Assembly (NCBI RefSeq): GCF_003473485.1
Contig: NC_053047.1
Coordinates: 6,463,001 to 6,527,000, forward strand
Origin: Medicago truncatula
Lineage: Eukaryota > Streptophyta > Magnoliopsida > Fabales > Fabaceae
Length of the DNA: 64,000 nt
Direction of reading: 5' to 3'
Shown: in pieces, positions 46,974 through 57,497 of the stretch
How the letters are laid out: each line of letters begins with the position of its first letter
Position numbering within the stretch: position 1 is the stretch's first letter
Made by a program: the position numbers and the translations under genes
The notes under the pieces: generated by a model
What the model was told of the DNA's origin: nothing
The model's input: only the letters and a program-made list of their open reading frames with translations
Database searches by the model: none

Positions 46974-48192
46974 TCATTGCTCACTTAGTGAAATCATCCA
47001 CCATAATAGATTAGTCAATGAGTTTCCATCATCAAAACCCTTCAACTTTCTTATCTTCTGCTGTGCACTTTCATTATCATAAATCCCTTGCAAGGCATAA
47101 ACAAACCCCTTCCAACCCTCTTCAACACCATCCCTTTTTAAAGCAGGTAATGTCCACTCCACAAGTCCCTTCACATACATAACATCAGAGAACAAGACTT
47201 CAGAAATTGGAAGCAATGGTAAGAGCTGAATCCCAAGCCTACATTCTTTCCATTCAGCTGGACCAAACCATAAACCACTGTCTCTTTTGTTCGACCAAAG
47301 TACACCAATTATCTTATTGTTTTTACTAAACACTTTCTCATACATATTCCCTCCTTCTTTTACATGCCACCACATTTTAGCAGCAAGAATTTCAAATGAT
47401 GCAAGTGTCGATGCAGTCGCTGCGAGTTCTGCATCGTCGTATGCCATTCCCATCAAGGCTGCGCATAATAAGCATTCCAGCTTCACTGGTACTCTCTTGA
47501 TTTCTTCCATCAGTGAATTCTGTTAGCCCTCCAGCCCAAGAGTGTAATTTATACAGATCGAAACACCTTAGATGCGTGTAATAACTAGGGTTTGAATTTC
47601 TGCTCAGATTCATAAAATCAGCCATGACAGAATAGGCTTGAGACTTATACTTTCTACCCCAAATAGGATCAATCTTAGCAAGCACTGCAATTCCATAGAG
47701 AAAGTATCCTAAATGATAATGATGATCATTATAAACTCCGAACCCAAAATCAGCACCGGCATTTGTAGAACCATGTTTGGTTACAATATCTCCCCATTTT
47801 TTATCATAAAGAAATCCATTTCCATTAAAAGTTCCATCAAGCCAAGGCTCAATGGTTTCCTTCAAATACTTTCTAACTTTTGGAATCACATCAAGGAAAC
47901 AAACCTCTTCCGCTATCAATGCAAGTCTTGCAGCTCTTGCAATCAATTTTCCATAAAAATAAGATGATTTTGTTTTTATTGTTGATGAATTCAGTCCTTC
48001 AACATCCTTACAAAGTGCTGAAACAATTTCATCACGCAATCCATCTCTCACACCTTTGCTTGAATGCCAAGTTACAGAAACAAGATCTGTTTTCAAAATC
48101 CATCTCTCCATCAATGCGTTTATACTTAAAATCACTCAAAACAGTAACATTACAATCTTTCTTAGACAAAAGCTGCAGATGGAGAGGATGAC
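46974..48192 (-). pseudogene. GH81 pseudogene, 5'-truncated (P2)
   Basis: Homology begins at HPLHLQLLSK near 48190 and runs to the TAA at 46974-46976, so about the first 265 residues are gone. An in-frame-sized gap removes most of LVGVVGDSW near 48112 (FKYK..IDGE joins directly to WILKTD with a frame change). Near 47470 two single-base losses shift the frame inside the SEAVNAYY motif. The catalytic Asp (YNDHHYHLGYF) and both Glu (NQESTSEA) are intact, so this copy came from an active-type gene, most like G1 and G3. DNA beyond 48193 is unrelated to the family. Confidence 0.88.
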
Positions 48193-48801
48193 TAGGAAGT
48201 TTTGGTGATTGCCGGTGACCTCCAATGTTAGACCCTTGGAGCTTGAGATCATCTCCAATGACTAGAAAATTTTAGTAGCTGGAGAGGATCCCAACTCGAC
48301 CCTAACCTTAGTAATTCATACATAATATTTGCGTTTACATTGAACTGCATTTTATTTTTATTTTTTTGAGTTGTGTTCAAATTACATTTTTATGTTACTC
48401 AACTTTTTTTGGAGTAAAAATGAAGCTTTGTTTGTTCATTGTCTGTCACTAACTACACTTCAGAATTCTTGAACCTGGACTTGATCATTTTGAAATTTCC
48501 CCAAATCGCAAATGAATAGAAACAGAGAACATAAATAGCATTTTCTATTTATTTTAGAAAAAGTCACTTCATTTAAACCCTTTAGAAATTAATTTATGAA
48601 GTGCACCAATCCTACAAAATAGTATCACTATTACTCGTTCCAAATCACAATCCTGCTACACAAAAACACTAGTAGTTGAATACATAGCTCTCAAATAAGA
48701 ATAAAACAGGGAATTCCAAGAGAAAATACATTAAACTAAAGTCATAGAAAGATGGTTCTCAATCACTTCCAAAATATCATAAACCTTTCAATGTTAACAC
48801 T
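48193..48801. other. Short spacer between two GH81 pseudogenes
   Basis: Unrelated to GH81 until the P3 3' flank. No gene is recognised. Confidence 0.4.
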
Positions 48802-50808
48802 TCAACCTCTACTATAAATCCACCACAGAAGATTAGTCATCAAATTTCCATCTTCAAACCCCTTTAGGCTTTTTATATTCTTCAATGCACCTTAATTGTC
48901 ATATATTCCCTGCAAGGCAAACACAAATCCCTTCATTTGCTGACCAATACCTTCCCTTTTTAAGGCAGGTAATGTCCATTCAACTAGTTCCTTCACATAC
49001 TTTGCATCAGAAAACAAAACTTCAGAAATAGGCGACAAGGGTAAAACTTGAACACCAAGCCTTGCTTCTCTCCATTCAGCCGGAGCAAACGACAATCCAC
49101 TGTCTCTCTTGTTAGACCATAAAACTCCCATGATCCTATTCTCCTTTGTAAAATCTTTTTCATAGAGCTTACCGTCCTTTTTAACATGCCACCACATTTT
49201 CTCTGCACAAATTTCCAATGATGCAAGTGTTGATCCAATGGACACAAGTTGAGGATCACCATATGCCATTCCCATCAATGCTGAAGCATAGTATGCATTT
49301 ACAGCTTCACTACTTGCCATTTGATTACTTCCATCTGCAAACTCGGTTACCCCTCCGGCCCATGAGTGCAACTTGAAAAGATCAAAACACCTAAAACGCG
49401 CATAATTTGAGTTCAAACTCGTGCTCAAATTCATAAAATCTTCCAATAATGAATATGCTTGAGCCTTATACTTCCTACCCCAAGCTGGATCAATCTTAGC
49501 AAGCACAGCAATTGCATAAACAAAATATCCCAAAGTACCATGATGATTATTATAAATTCCAAAACCATACTCAGCATTTGAATCAGTAGAGCCTTGTTTT
49601 GTAATAATCCCTCCCCATTTTTTATCATAGAGAAATCCATTACCTTTGAAAGTTCCATCAAGCCAAGGCTCAATCATCTCCTTCAAATACTTCTTAACCT
49701 TAACCTTTGGAATCACATCATAGAAAAAAATCTCTTCAGCTATCAAAGCCAATCTTGCAGCTCTTGCAATCAATTTTCCAATAGCATGACATGAAGTAGT
49801 TTTTATGGACAACGAATTCAAACCTTCAACATCCGTAAAAAGTGATGAAACAATTTGATCATAGTGTTTTTCTTTCACACCCTTTGTGGAATACCAAGTA
49901 ATAGAAACATGATCAGTTTTCAAAATCCACGAATCAGCAACAATGCCAACAAGATCGCCATCAATGCTTTTATACTTGAAATCACTCAAAACAGTAATAT
50001 TCTTACAATCTTTCTCAGATAAAAGCTGAAGATGAAGAGGGTGTGCTAACATCAACAAATCACCCCAACCCTTCTTCTCCCATTTATACTCAACACAAAA
50101 TGGTTCTCTGAGTATAGCATCACCTGACACAGGATAACAGAAACAATACCTGTCAAGAACAGCCTCATGTTTTGAATCAGAATCCGGCAATAAAGCTATT
50201 CGAATTGTGCCAGAAAAGGCCTCGGAAGTTATCTCTGAACGGCCTTGAGTCAACTTTATTTTTATTGAAGCATACAATATCCATGCTTGATTATTGTTAA
50301 ACCGAATAGTAAACTTTGTAGACGAATCATTTGATGAGAAGTAAATGATATCATGGACGGTTGAAATGGAAAGAGGGGCTGGTTTTGTTACAGAAAGAGT
50401 CAAATAAGGACTTCCTCTAACAAGAAAGAAACTCATGTTGGTTGAAGGAATGTCTAACGTGACACTGAGATCACTATAGGAAGAAATTACATGTTTTCCA
50501 TTGCAACTTTTTTCTTTTTATGAGGAAGTTATAGTAAGATCAGGTTTGAATACTTGGTGTATGGCTTTGGAGCTGGAAGAACGATTTGGATAGGAAATAG
50601 AAAGTGATGAGTCTGAAGATTTGATGAGATATGGATGAATGTATTCAGGTTGGTCACCATTGTTGAGAACAAAGTTTTGGAAGAAAGAGTTTGTAGGGAG
50701 GGGTGTGGATAGCAGATTTGGAGAGAAGAATTTGGAGGGGTCAGGAAGGACAGTGGAGTTACCTTGTGGGAATAGAAAATGAGTGTTAATTTTGTTGTTA
50801 GTAGACAT
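48802..50808 (-). pseudogene. GH81 homolog with two in-frame stops (P3)
   Basis: A single reading frame runs from ATG 50806-50808 to TGA 48802-48804 with the full family length (about 668 codons). It is broken only by TAA at codon 97 (50518-50520) and TAA at 48892-48894, where paralogs have Glu in YDNES. There are no frameshifts. The catalytic Asp is Asn421 (YNNHHGTLGYF) and the first Glu is Met497 (NQMASSEA); the second, Glu501, is kept. The catalytic losses may predate the stops. It could be a recently dead gene, or a fragment could be made from an internal ATG (50436, 514 residues), which I think unlikely. Confidence 0.85.
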
Positions 50809-51248
50809 TATAGTAAGTTAAAACTAATGAGTGATAGTTTAAAATGGTAATGGTTATGATTTTGTTTAGGTAAAAGTGTTATTTAAGATGGTAATGGTTA
50901 TGGTGATGGAGGGTTTTGTAATGCTTCGAGGGATGGTTATGAGTGAAGTATAGTTTTATCTGTTATGGTTTGGAAGATGCAGGGTTGGGCTTTTTTATGA
51001 TGTTTATTGGTGGGAGAGTAATTGAATTGATTTGAATGGAAGATAGAAAGATTGGGATTATACTTAACGATTTTTTATACTCCATTTATTATACCAAATT
51101 CAAAACTGAATTTTTTATACTTAACGATTGAGTTGGTCTATTTGAAATGTTACTACATGCTTCAAATATTTCAATTCACAAGTTTTTTTGGCTTTGTTAA
51201 AAAAAAAGTCTTTTTAGTGATTAAGAACTTTCCTTTAGATTTTTGGTA
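50809..51248. other. Upstream region of P3
   Basis: A repeated GGTAATGGTTATG word occurs near 50850 and 50890. No gene is recognised. Confidence 0.35.
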
Positions 51249-51372
51249 ATAATGTAACTTAGTGGTCAGTAACTTATTGTTCTAAGTTACTTAGTTTAAG
51301 TTACTTAGTTCGAACATCGATCTCTGTATATATGCATTATCTTTTACGAACTGAGTTAAGTTCACGAAGACC
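51249..51372 (-). mobile_element. SINE-like element, degraded
   Basis: On the minus strand it starts GAACTTAACTCAGTTC and has a GTTCGAAC box near 51309. It has the same layout as the other SINE-like copies, with a short local duplication of AAGTTACTTAGTT. Confidence 0.4.
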
Positions 51373-51543
51373 ATTCATTTAGACTTTTACTCAAATGAAA
51401 TGATAAATATGCACATCATTTTAGCAAAATAAATTTGTCTCAATTTATATATCATTTTATAATATCAATAAATCATTAATACTTATTGTTCCATTATGCC
51501 GTTTCTTTTCATTTATTTTTTTTGTAATTTATATTTTTGATGT

Positions 51544-51676
51544 CTTTTTTTTGTCAAGTAGTCTAGTGGCTAGAATTCACCTTATAAGGTGAATAAGTGG
51601 GGTGTCCGAGGTTTGAACCCCGGCCCCTGCATATAATAATTGCATTGTTCTACCAACTGATTTATGCTCACAAGAC
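51544..51676 (-). mobile_element. SINE-like element (tRNA-derived), best copy
   Basis: On the minus strand it shows an A-box-like GAGCATAAATCAGTTGG, a B-box-like GGGTTCAAACCTCGG, the downstream CACCTTATAAGGTG hairpin and a terminal A-run (T-run 51545-51552 on the plus strand). It is the longest and clearest member of the family in the window. Confidence 0.65.
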
Positions 51677-52438
51677 ATATTCTTCATGTCTTTAACGAAG
51701 GATATTTTTCTAAAATTACTATTTTATATACAACCTTAACTACATTTCTTAATTTATTTGAAATTGCTAGTGACATATAATTTGGGATGAAAGAAGTACC
51801 TTTTCTAAATTTTAGTCAAATAAACTGAAATGAATATAATCCAAACTACTCCTTATTTGAACAAAATGATTCGGGTTGAACCCGAACTTAAACAGATTTA
51901 CATAAGAAAATTTATTTGTCAATCTTACCGGTTTCTAGCGCTCCCTTTAATTCTATTATTTTACTCTCATTTAGTAGATTATATAATTCCTTCAGCAGTT
52001 GCAATTTTTCTTTAAAAACCCACTGAAAACCAAAGTGAAAAATGACAAAACCTATAGAATAAAATAAATGATTTTTTGAATAAATAAAAAATAAAAAATA
52101 CATTTAAAAAAATGATGGTGATGAATTGAGCTCCTCTTGTTGGTTGGATCTTCCATAGCTCTCAAGTAGATCCAAAGTGTGTATATACTCCATTTTCCAT
52201 TTTCGTGTGATATTGTTCTTTTTCAAAATAAAATCTTCACAGAAGCAAGTTGAAATTGAAATGAACGAGATAAACAAGGTCATTAATTAACAAACAAGTA
52301 CAATTAATCTAATAATGGTAGTTGAACAATACTCTGTCGATACATGTTGCTTAAAGAAAGTAATTGAAAATACGATTGTATTCTGTGACACATGTAGAGA
52401 TTCAAAATTAACTTTTCAAATCAAACGATAAAAATAAA
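51677..52438. other. AT-rich intergenic DNA
   Basis: No gene or element is recognised. Confidence 0.4.
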
Positions 52439-52625
52439 GAGGAGTGTTATTTGAACAACCATTTGGTTGATAACTAATGGGACAACCATAATTTACAAAG
52501 AAAAAGTATGTATTTGCACGAAAATCAAAGCAATAATAGAGAGATAAAGTAAAAAATAATGTGAGTATGAGAGAGAAAGTTGTCCCATAAGTTGTCACAA
52601 AATGGATGTTCAAATATCATTTCTC
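52439..52625. mobile_element. 187-bp MITE with 9-bp target duplication
   Basis: The ends read GAGGAGTGTTATTTGAACAA and, inverted, GAGAAATGATATTTGAACAT, with inverted similarity continuing through TATGGGACAAC. The flanks are AAAAATAAA at 52430-52438 and 52626-52634, a perfect 9-bp duplication that suggests a MULE-type MITE. Confidence 0.75.
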
Positions 52626-52665
52626 AAAAATAAAAGGATAATTTCGTAGAAACAGCTTAAAGTTT

Positions 52666-52852
52666 GGAAGAGTGCTAGCAACACTCTCTTTTAAGTATTC
52701 TCTCTAGCACTCACTCTTTAGGTGAAATTAATGTAGGACCTACACTTCGGAAATGGAACTCACATAAAGTAGTGGGACATACATTGATTTCACCCAATAA
52801 AAGAGTGAGTGCTGGAGAGAGTCCTCAAAAGAGAGTGTTGCTAGCATTCCTC
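52666..52852. mobile_element. 187-bp MITE with 8-bp target duplication
   Basis: Ends are GGAAGAGTGCTAGCAACACT and, inverted, GAGGAATGCTAGCAACACT, with inverted similarity of about 55 bp (CAGCACTCACTCTTT region). The flanks are TAAAGTTT at 52658-52665 and 52853-52860, a perfect 8-bp duplication consistent with a hAT-type MITE. Confidence 0.8.
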
Positions 52853-53149
52853 TAAAGTTTAAAGGTATTAAGAATAACGCCATCAAATTATGGCAATATA
52901 AGAAAGATATAAATAAAAGAACGGTTCTTCCCTTTGAAGGCGATTTAACCCAAGTTTGAAAAACAACGGTGAATTCTTTTTATACGTCAATGGTGATGAC
53001 GGGCGATGAGGAATCGCTAGCACCTGATAATTTGGAAAAATTGATCGTTGTGAGGTACTTGATGTTGATGTTTGATTATTTCGTGAAAAAATTGAAGTCG
53101 AATCTGGTTTGGTATTTGTCGGCTATCATCTTTTTTAGATAGCCGATAG

Positions 53150-53230
53150 GTTTTAGGTTTATGAGTGTGGCCTAGGTTAGTTTTACCGAGGTTCCCGCGG
53201 ACGGCGCTAACTGTACTTGGCTTTAGCGTG
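53150..53230 (-). mobile_element. Gypsy-like leader scrap (fossil)
   Basis: On the minus strand a short stretch reads TTAGCGCCGTCCGCGGGAAC, resembling the region after the 5' LTR of plant Ty3/gypsy elements. No LTR, gag or pol could be recognised around it. Very small and tentative. Confidence 0.2.
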
Positions 53231-53559
53231 GTCTCAATGATGTTATTTCTAGCCCCTTATGGGCTTTGTTTTAGCGTGACTTAAATTCCAAGCAAGATGG
53301 ACTTTAGGTCTTTTTATCCGGTTCTAGATGCTTCTAGAGGCTGACTAAGGCGACGCATCTAAAAGGGCGCGCCTAGGCTTCAGAAACCCTTCTAGAAGAC
53401 GCATAAGCCTTTCTAGAGAACTTTTAGACCCTTAAGAATATATTGACGGTCCACCATAAATAAAATCATCTCAAGAAACATAGCCTCTAATTTAAAGATC
53501 TGGCTCTCTAGGATTAAAAAAAAAAAAAAAAAAAAGGATATATATCTACAACATTTTTT

Positions 53560-53780
53560 ATTGGCTTAATTACCTTTTTTGTCCTCTAACTATTTAATTT
53601 GTATCGGATTGATCCTCTAACTAAAAATTGATTTATTTCGGTTCTCTAAATTTCTCACCGTTACTACATTTAGTGATTTCTGTTAGTTTTATTCAAATAA
53701 ACGTTAGGGTTTGTGTTATGTGGGTCCTCTAACTTTATTTATTAGTATAACGTAAAGCTTTTCTTTCCTTCTAATTTAAA
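53560..53780. repeat. One-sided MITE/MULE-like end
   Basis: TTTTGTCCTCTAACT, TTGATCCTCTAACT and TCGGTTCTCTAAAT modules are spaced like one end of a nonautonomous MULE. No inverted partner was found. It directly precedes the plant-mobile-domain pseudogene. Confidence 0.35.
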
Positions 53781-53781
53781 G

Positions 53782-54716
53782 ATGGGAGACATCCTTTATT
53801 TAGGCAACAAACATAGATCTCGTCATATTTCATAAACTATTAATGTAAGTCTATATTATTTTATTTTAATTGAAACTTAATTATATTAATATTATTTATG
53901 TTTAATTATTTATGTATATCAATTCTATTAATATTATGTATGTATAATTAGTAAGACTCAATTATTAACAATATTAATATTTTGTAGAACGAAGACCAAC
54001 ATTACCTTCGAGTTCGATGTCATCGTAAGATTTCCCCGGCACCCCCAACCATTGAAGATAGCTTAAGGTCAGCCGGATTGTGGGACTTTACTAATTTAAA
54101 CAAATATAACGTTGATAATCGTTTAATAGTCGCGTTATGTGAAAGATTGAGGTCGGAGACCCGCACATTTCTTTTTCCATCGGGCGAGTGTACAATAATG
54201 TTGGAAGACGTTCATATACTCCTTGGTTTAAAGGTTAACGGTGAACCGATTACCGGTAAAACATAAGTTGGGTGGGAGATTGTTGAACCTATTTTAGGAA
54301 GTAAGCCAATGAACGTTCGACATGACGAGAAGAGTATAAGATTATCATGGCTTCAAGAATGTATCAATGGTGTTGGTATGACAGGTCCCCCCACGACTCT
54401 ACATATGTTTAGAGCCTATGTCTTATACTTGATAGGCTCTCGAATAATGCCTAATTATAGTGGTAATCTTATACATTTGTCGTTTTTGCAATTGTTGGAT
54501 AAATCACCTGAGGAGGTTGGACAGTATAGTTGGGGTTCAGCTTGTTTGGCCACGCTATATAGATCCTTGTGTGACAGTGCAATATATGACACTAACGAAA
54601 TGCCTGGGTGCACAATTCTCTTACAAGCATGGGCGTGGTCAAGAATGTCATGCTTAGCTCCCGTGCCAAGGATACCACCACAAGCTCATACACAACTTCC
54701 GTTGGCAAATATGTAA
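53782..54716 (+). pseudogene. Plant mobile domain (MAIN-like) pseudogene
   Basis: Exon 1 starts ATG 53782 (MGDILYLGNKHRSRHIS, then a stop). Exon 2 starts after an acceptor at 53987 and reads SAGLWDFTNLNKYNVDN, then CERLRSETRTFLFPSGECTI, MLEDVHILLGLKVNGEPITG, then a TAA at 54264-54266, then WEIVEPILG, IRLSWLQE and YVLYLIGSRIMPNYSG. This is the plant mobile domain found in MAIN/MAIL proteins and in many transposon-carried copies. The match stops near 54716 at a donor-like GTAAGT, and later exons are not found. Two in-frame stops and a missing 3' part mean it is broken. Confidence 0.8.
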
Positions 54717-56779
54717 GTAAAATAAGTTATATGAGTATGAGACCAATGTGTATTGTTATCCTTGGTTGAGAACAACTCTATATAGAAATTGTTTACCATT
54801 GATTTTTAACACTTATCTATCCTCCTCCACCCACACACCAATGACATCCCTCAACATGAAGATTTTATCATACCGTTGTCGAGGAACAATTTTAATACCG
54901 TAATTTTCGTTATGGATCTTTGAAACCACGTTAATTCTTCTTGCTAGTGTATATGTGCTAACTATCTTTCATGGTGAGCCACAAAATTATTGATTTTTCC
55001 TTCGTATAGTATTTGTTGAATGCTCTAAATATGCACCATTAACCCTCCTTTCTTATTAAGAACTTTATCAAAAGACACATCCTTTCACTCTACAATAACA
55101 TAAGACAAGCGAGATAATTTATCGGAAATATGTCCACTCCAATTCCAACAGGACCGAAGCATATCATATCATTACTGTTGAAACACAATGCACAAGATAT
55201 AGAAGCAAGCTTACTCAAAAATGAAGAAGAGGAACATCGTAGGCCTTAGTTACTTGTGACACAAGCTATTAGAACTTAGTTAGTTTAGAGTTGATTACTA
55301 GTTGTAACTAACTTACTGAGCTATCAAAATAGTTTCTTATAATCAAGTGAAGTAGAGATCATACTTGTTTACCATGATCCGAGGTTTAAATTTCGGCTAC
55401 TAAAAAAACAAAGTATATATGACATGATTTGATTGAAAATGTATCATTATTGCCATCGCTATCGATGTAAATTTTTTACTAAAAATTACAAATTAAAGTA
55501 TGCTACGATAATGAATACATAAAAAGAGTGAAAATCCATTGACTCGGTCACAATTTTCATATGATCAATTTTTATTGTAGCAAAGAGACTTATTCATCTT
55601 TCATATCAAAATGTAAATTATTACTATGGATTTTATTTTTGTAAGAATAAACATTCAAATTATCCCTTCCCTTATACCGTCAATGTTGCATTTAAAAAAA
55701 AAAAAAACTTTTGCAACAATTTGATCCTTAAATATTTTTTATTTTGGCAAAATAGATGTTAACCATTGGATAATGAAGTTCCATGATTCTTAGCTTACAC
55801 CATCAGCATTGAATATTTTTTTCGTCTTATTTTCACTTTTTCATTCTCTCTCCTCTCTATCAGAATCATTCTTTCTCTTACCCAACAACAACAACTCCAG
55901 CAACCACAAGAACACCCAAATCTTCATCTCCTTCCCCATCACAATATAAATCAAATTGCTCCTTTTGTGCTTGCATGTTGCTTGCTCCTCATGATTATAT
56001 TTCACTTAAATAACTTGAGATTGCTTCTCAAACTTCATGAACACAGATCTGCTGCTATATTTAATTTCAATTTGCAGGAAAAATGCTTCAATTTCAACTT
56101 CGGATGTCCCCAAAGGGAATTATTGAACGATCAAAACAAAACAAAGCCAAATCGGTATTATTGAAAGATGAATTTGAATTCCAATTTGATTAGGATTTTA
56201 AAAGGAATTGTCAAAAAATTGATTAAATCTGCAGTTTTTTTTTTTATATTTTTTTTATCTTTGATGAATATGAAAGTTTTAACATTTTATTTATTGGACT
56301 TGTTTGAAATATTAAGAGTAGATCAATGAAGGAAAATTGATTAGCATTTGAGTACCATTCTTTTCCAAATTTATTCCAGATCTGAGTATTACTTTTTTGA
56401 ACAATTAAGAGTAGAACAATGAAGGAAAAAATGGATATTTAGATGGTTGGAAAATCTAGATCAAACCTAGTGTTCGTATTATAAGGAACAAAGAAATTGT
56501 GTAATTGGCAAAGGGAAAATAAACAGAGAGGGATATTAGAGAAAGGTGAAAGCTCATGAGAGTTGAGAGGGAAGAAGACAAATGAAAAGATAATCAAATG
56601 TATTTGATCTGTGGTGTGTTCAATCAATCTAACGATTAGGAAAGGTCCGAAGGTCAAAAAAAAAAAAAAAAGAGGTCATGCACGGTAGGAGACCTATAAA
56701 GGTCTCCCACCCTAAACGCCGTCTCACATTCATATATTTCTCATAATTAAAAAACTTTTTGATTGATTTTTTTTTTTTG
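54717..56779. other. Intergenic DNA
   Basis: No gene is recognised. The CT- and CA-rich stretch at 55830-55960 resembles a 5' untranslated region, but the frame after it (55967-56164) has no known domain and no conserved look. Confidence 0.4.
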
Positions 56780-57162
56780 TTTAAATATGTCTTTAGTCCT
56801 TGCACTTTCATCAGATTTTGGCATTGGTCCCTACATTTTTTTTTTTGTTTGGAATTGGTCCCTGCAATTTGTAAAAATATTGGTATTGGTCCCTCTGTTA
56901 ACTTTCTGTTAAAATAAAAACAAAAAACTATTGGTATTGGTCCCTGCACTTTGTAAAAATATTGATATTGGTGCCACGTGGTGTGAAATGATTGGGCCAC
57001 GTGGCACTCCGTTGGTTTTGTGTTTTTTTTTTAACAGAAAGTTAACAAAGGGACCAATACCAATATTTTTACAAAGTGCAGGGACCAATGCCAAACAAAA
57101 AAAAAATGCAGGGACCAATGCCAAAATCTGATGAAAGTGCAGGGACCAATGACACATTTAAA
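56780..57162. mobile_element. Palindromic MITE with two G-boxes
   Basis: The ends (TTTAAATATGTCTTTAGTCC on the left; TTTTAAATGTGTCATTGGTCC inverted from the right) and most of the interior are inverted copies, built from ATTGGTCCCTGCA modules. Open frames here are products of the palindrome. Two CACGTG hexamers lie in the loop, at 56975-56980 and 56998-57003. The T-rich flanks obscure any target duplication. Confidence 0.75.
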
Positions 57163-57164
57163 AT

Positions 57165-57275
57165 TTTTTTTTTTTTTATCAAATATCTTAGTGATTAGAG
57201 TTCGCACATTTTAAATGTGGAGAAGTAGATTGTGCGGAGTTCGAACCTCATCCCTACCAACCGAGTTAAGTTCAC
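57165..57275 (-). mobile_element. SINE-like element
   Basis: On the minus strand it starts GAACTTAACTCGGTTGG and has a GAGGTTCGAACTCC B-box-like motif and an A-tail (T-run at 57165-57177). It lies about 220 bp upstream of the ATG of the coiled-coil gene. Confidence 0.5.
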
Positions 57276-57497
57276 ATTATTCATATATTTCTCATGATTA
57301 AAAAATCTTTTTAATTGATTTTAATAGTTCATATATCAAATAGTTTAAGGTTAAATTAACTGTTATTTTTTTTTGGTAAAAATAAAAAAAAATTGTTCTT
57401 TAATGGTCCACGTCCACACCAAAATGGAACCAAAATTGAAGTGAAGAAAACTGAGAAACAAAAGCAGAAAGAGAGAGGTGGGTGTAACAGAAAAGAA

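Noticed and set aside
51544-51676. Functional tRNA gene
   Set aside because: A- and B-box-like motifs are present but no cloverleaf or anticodon arm can be drawn, and the copy ends in an A-tail as SINEs do.
55830-56164. Small gene following a CT-rich leader
   Set aside because: The 65-codon frame has no domain, no clear start context and no splice partner.
56629-57157. Three overlapping frames of 66-123 codons on both strands
   Set aside because: All fall in the palindromic MITE and its flanks; the peptides are repetitive and mirror each other.
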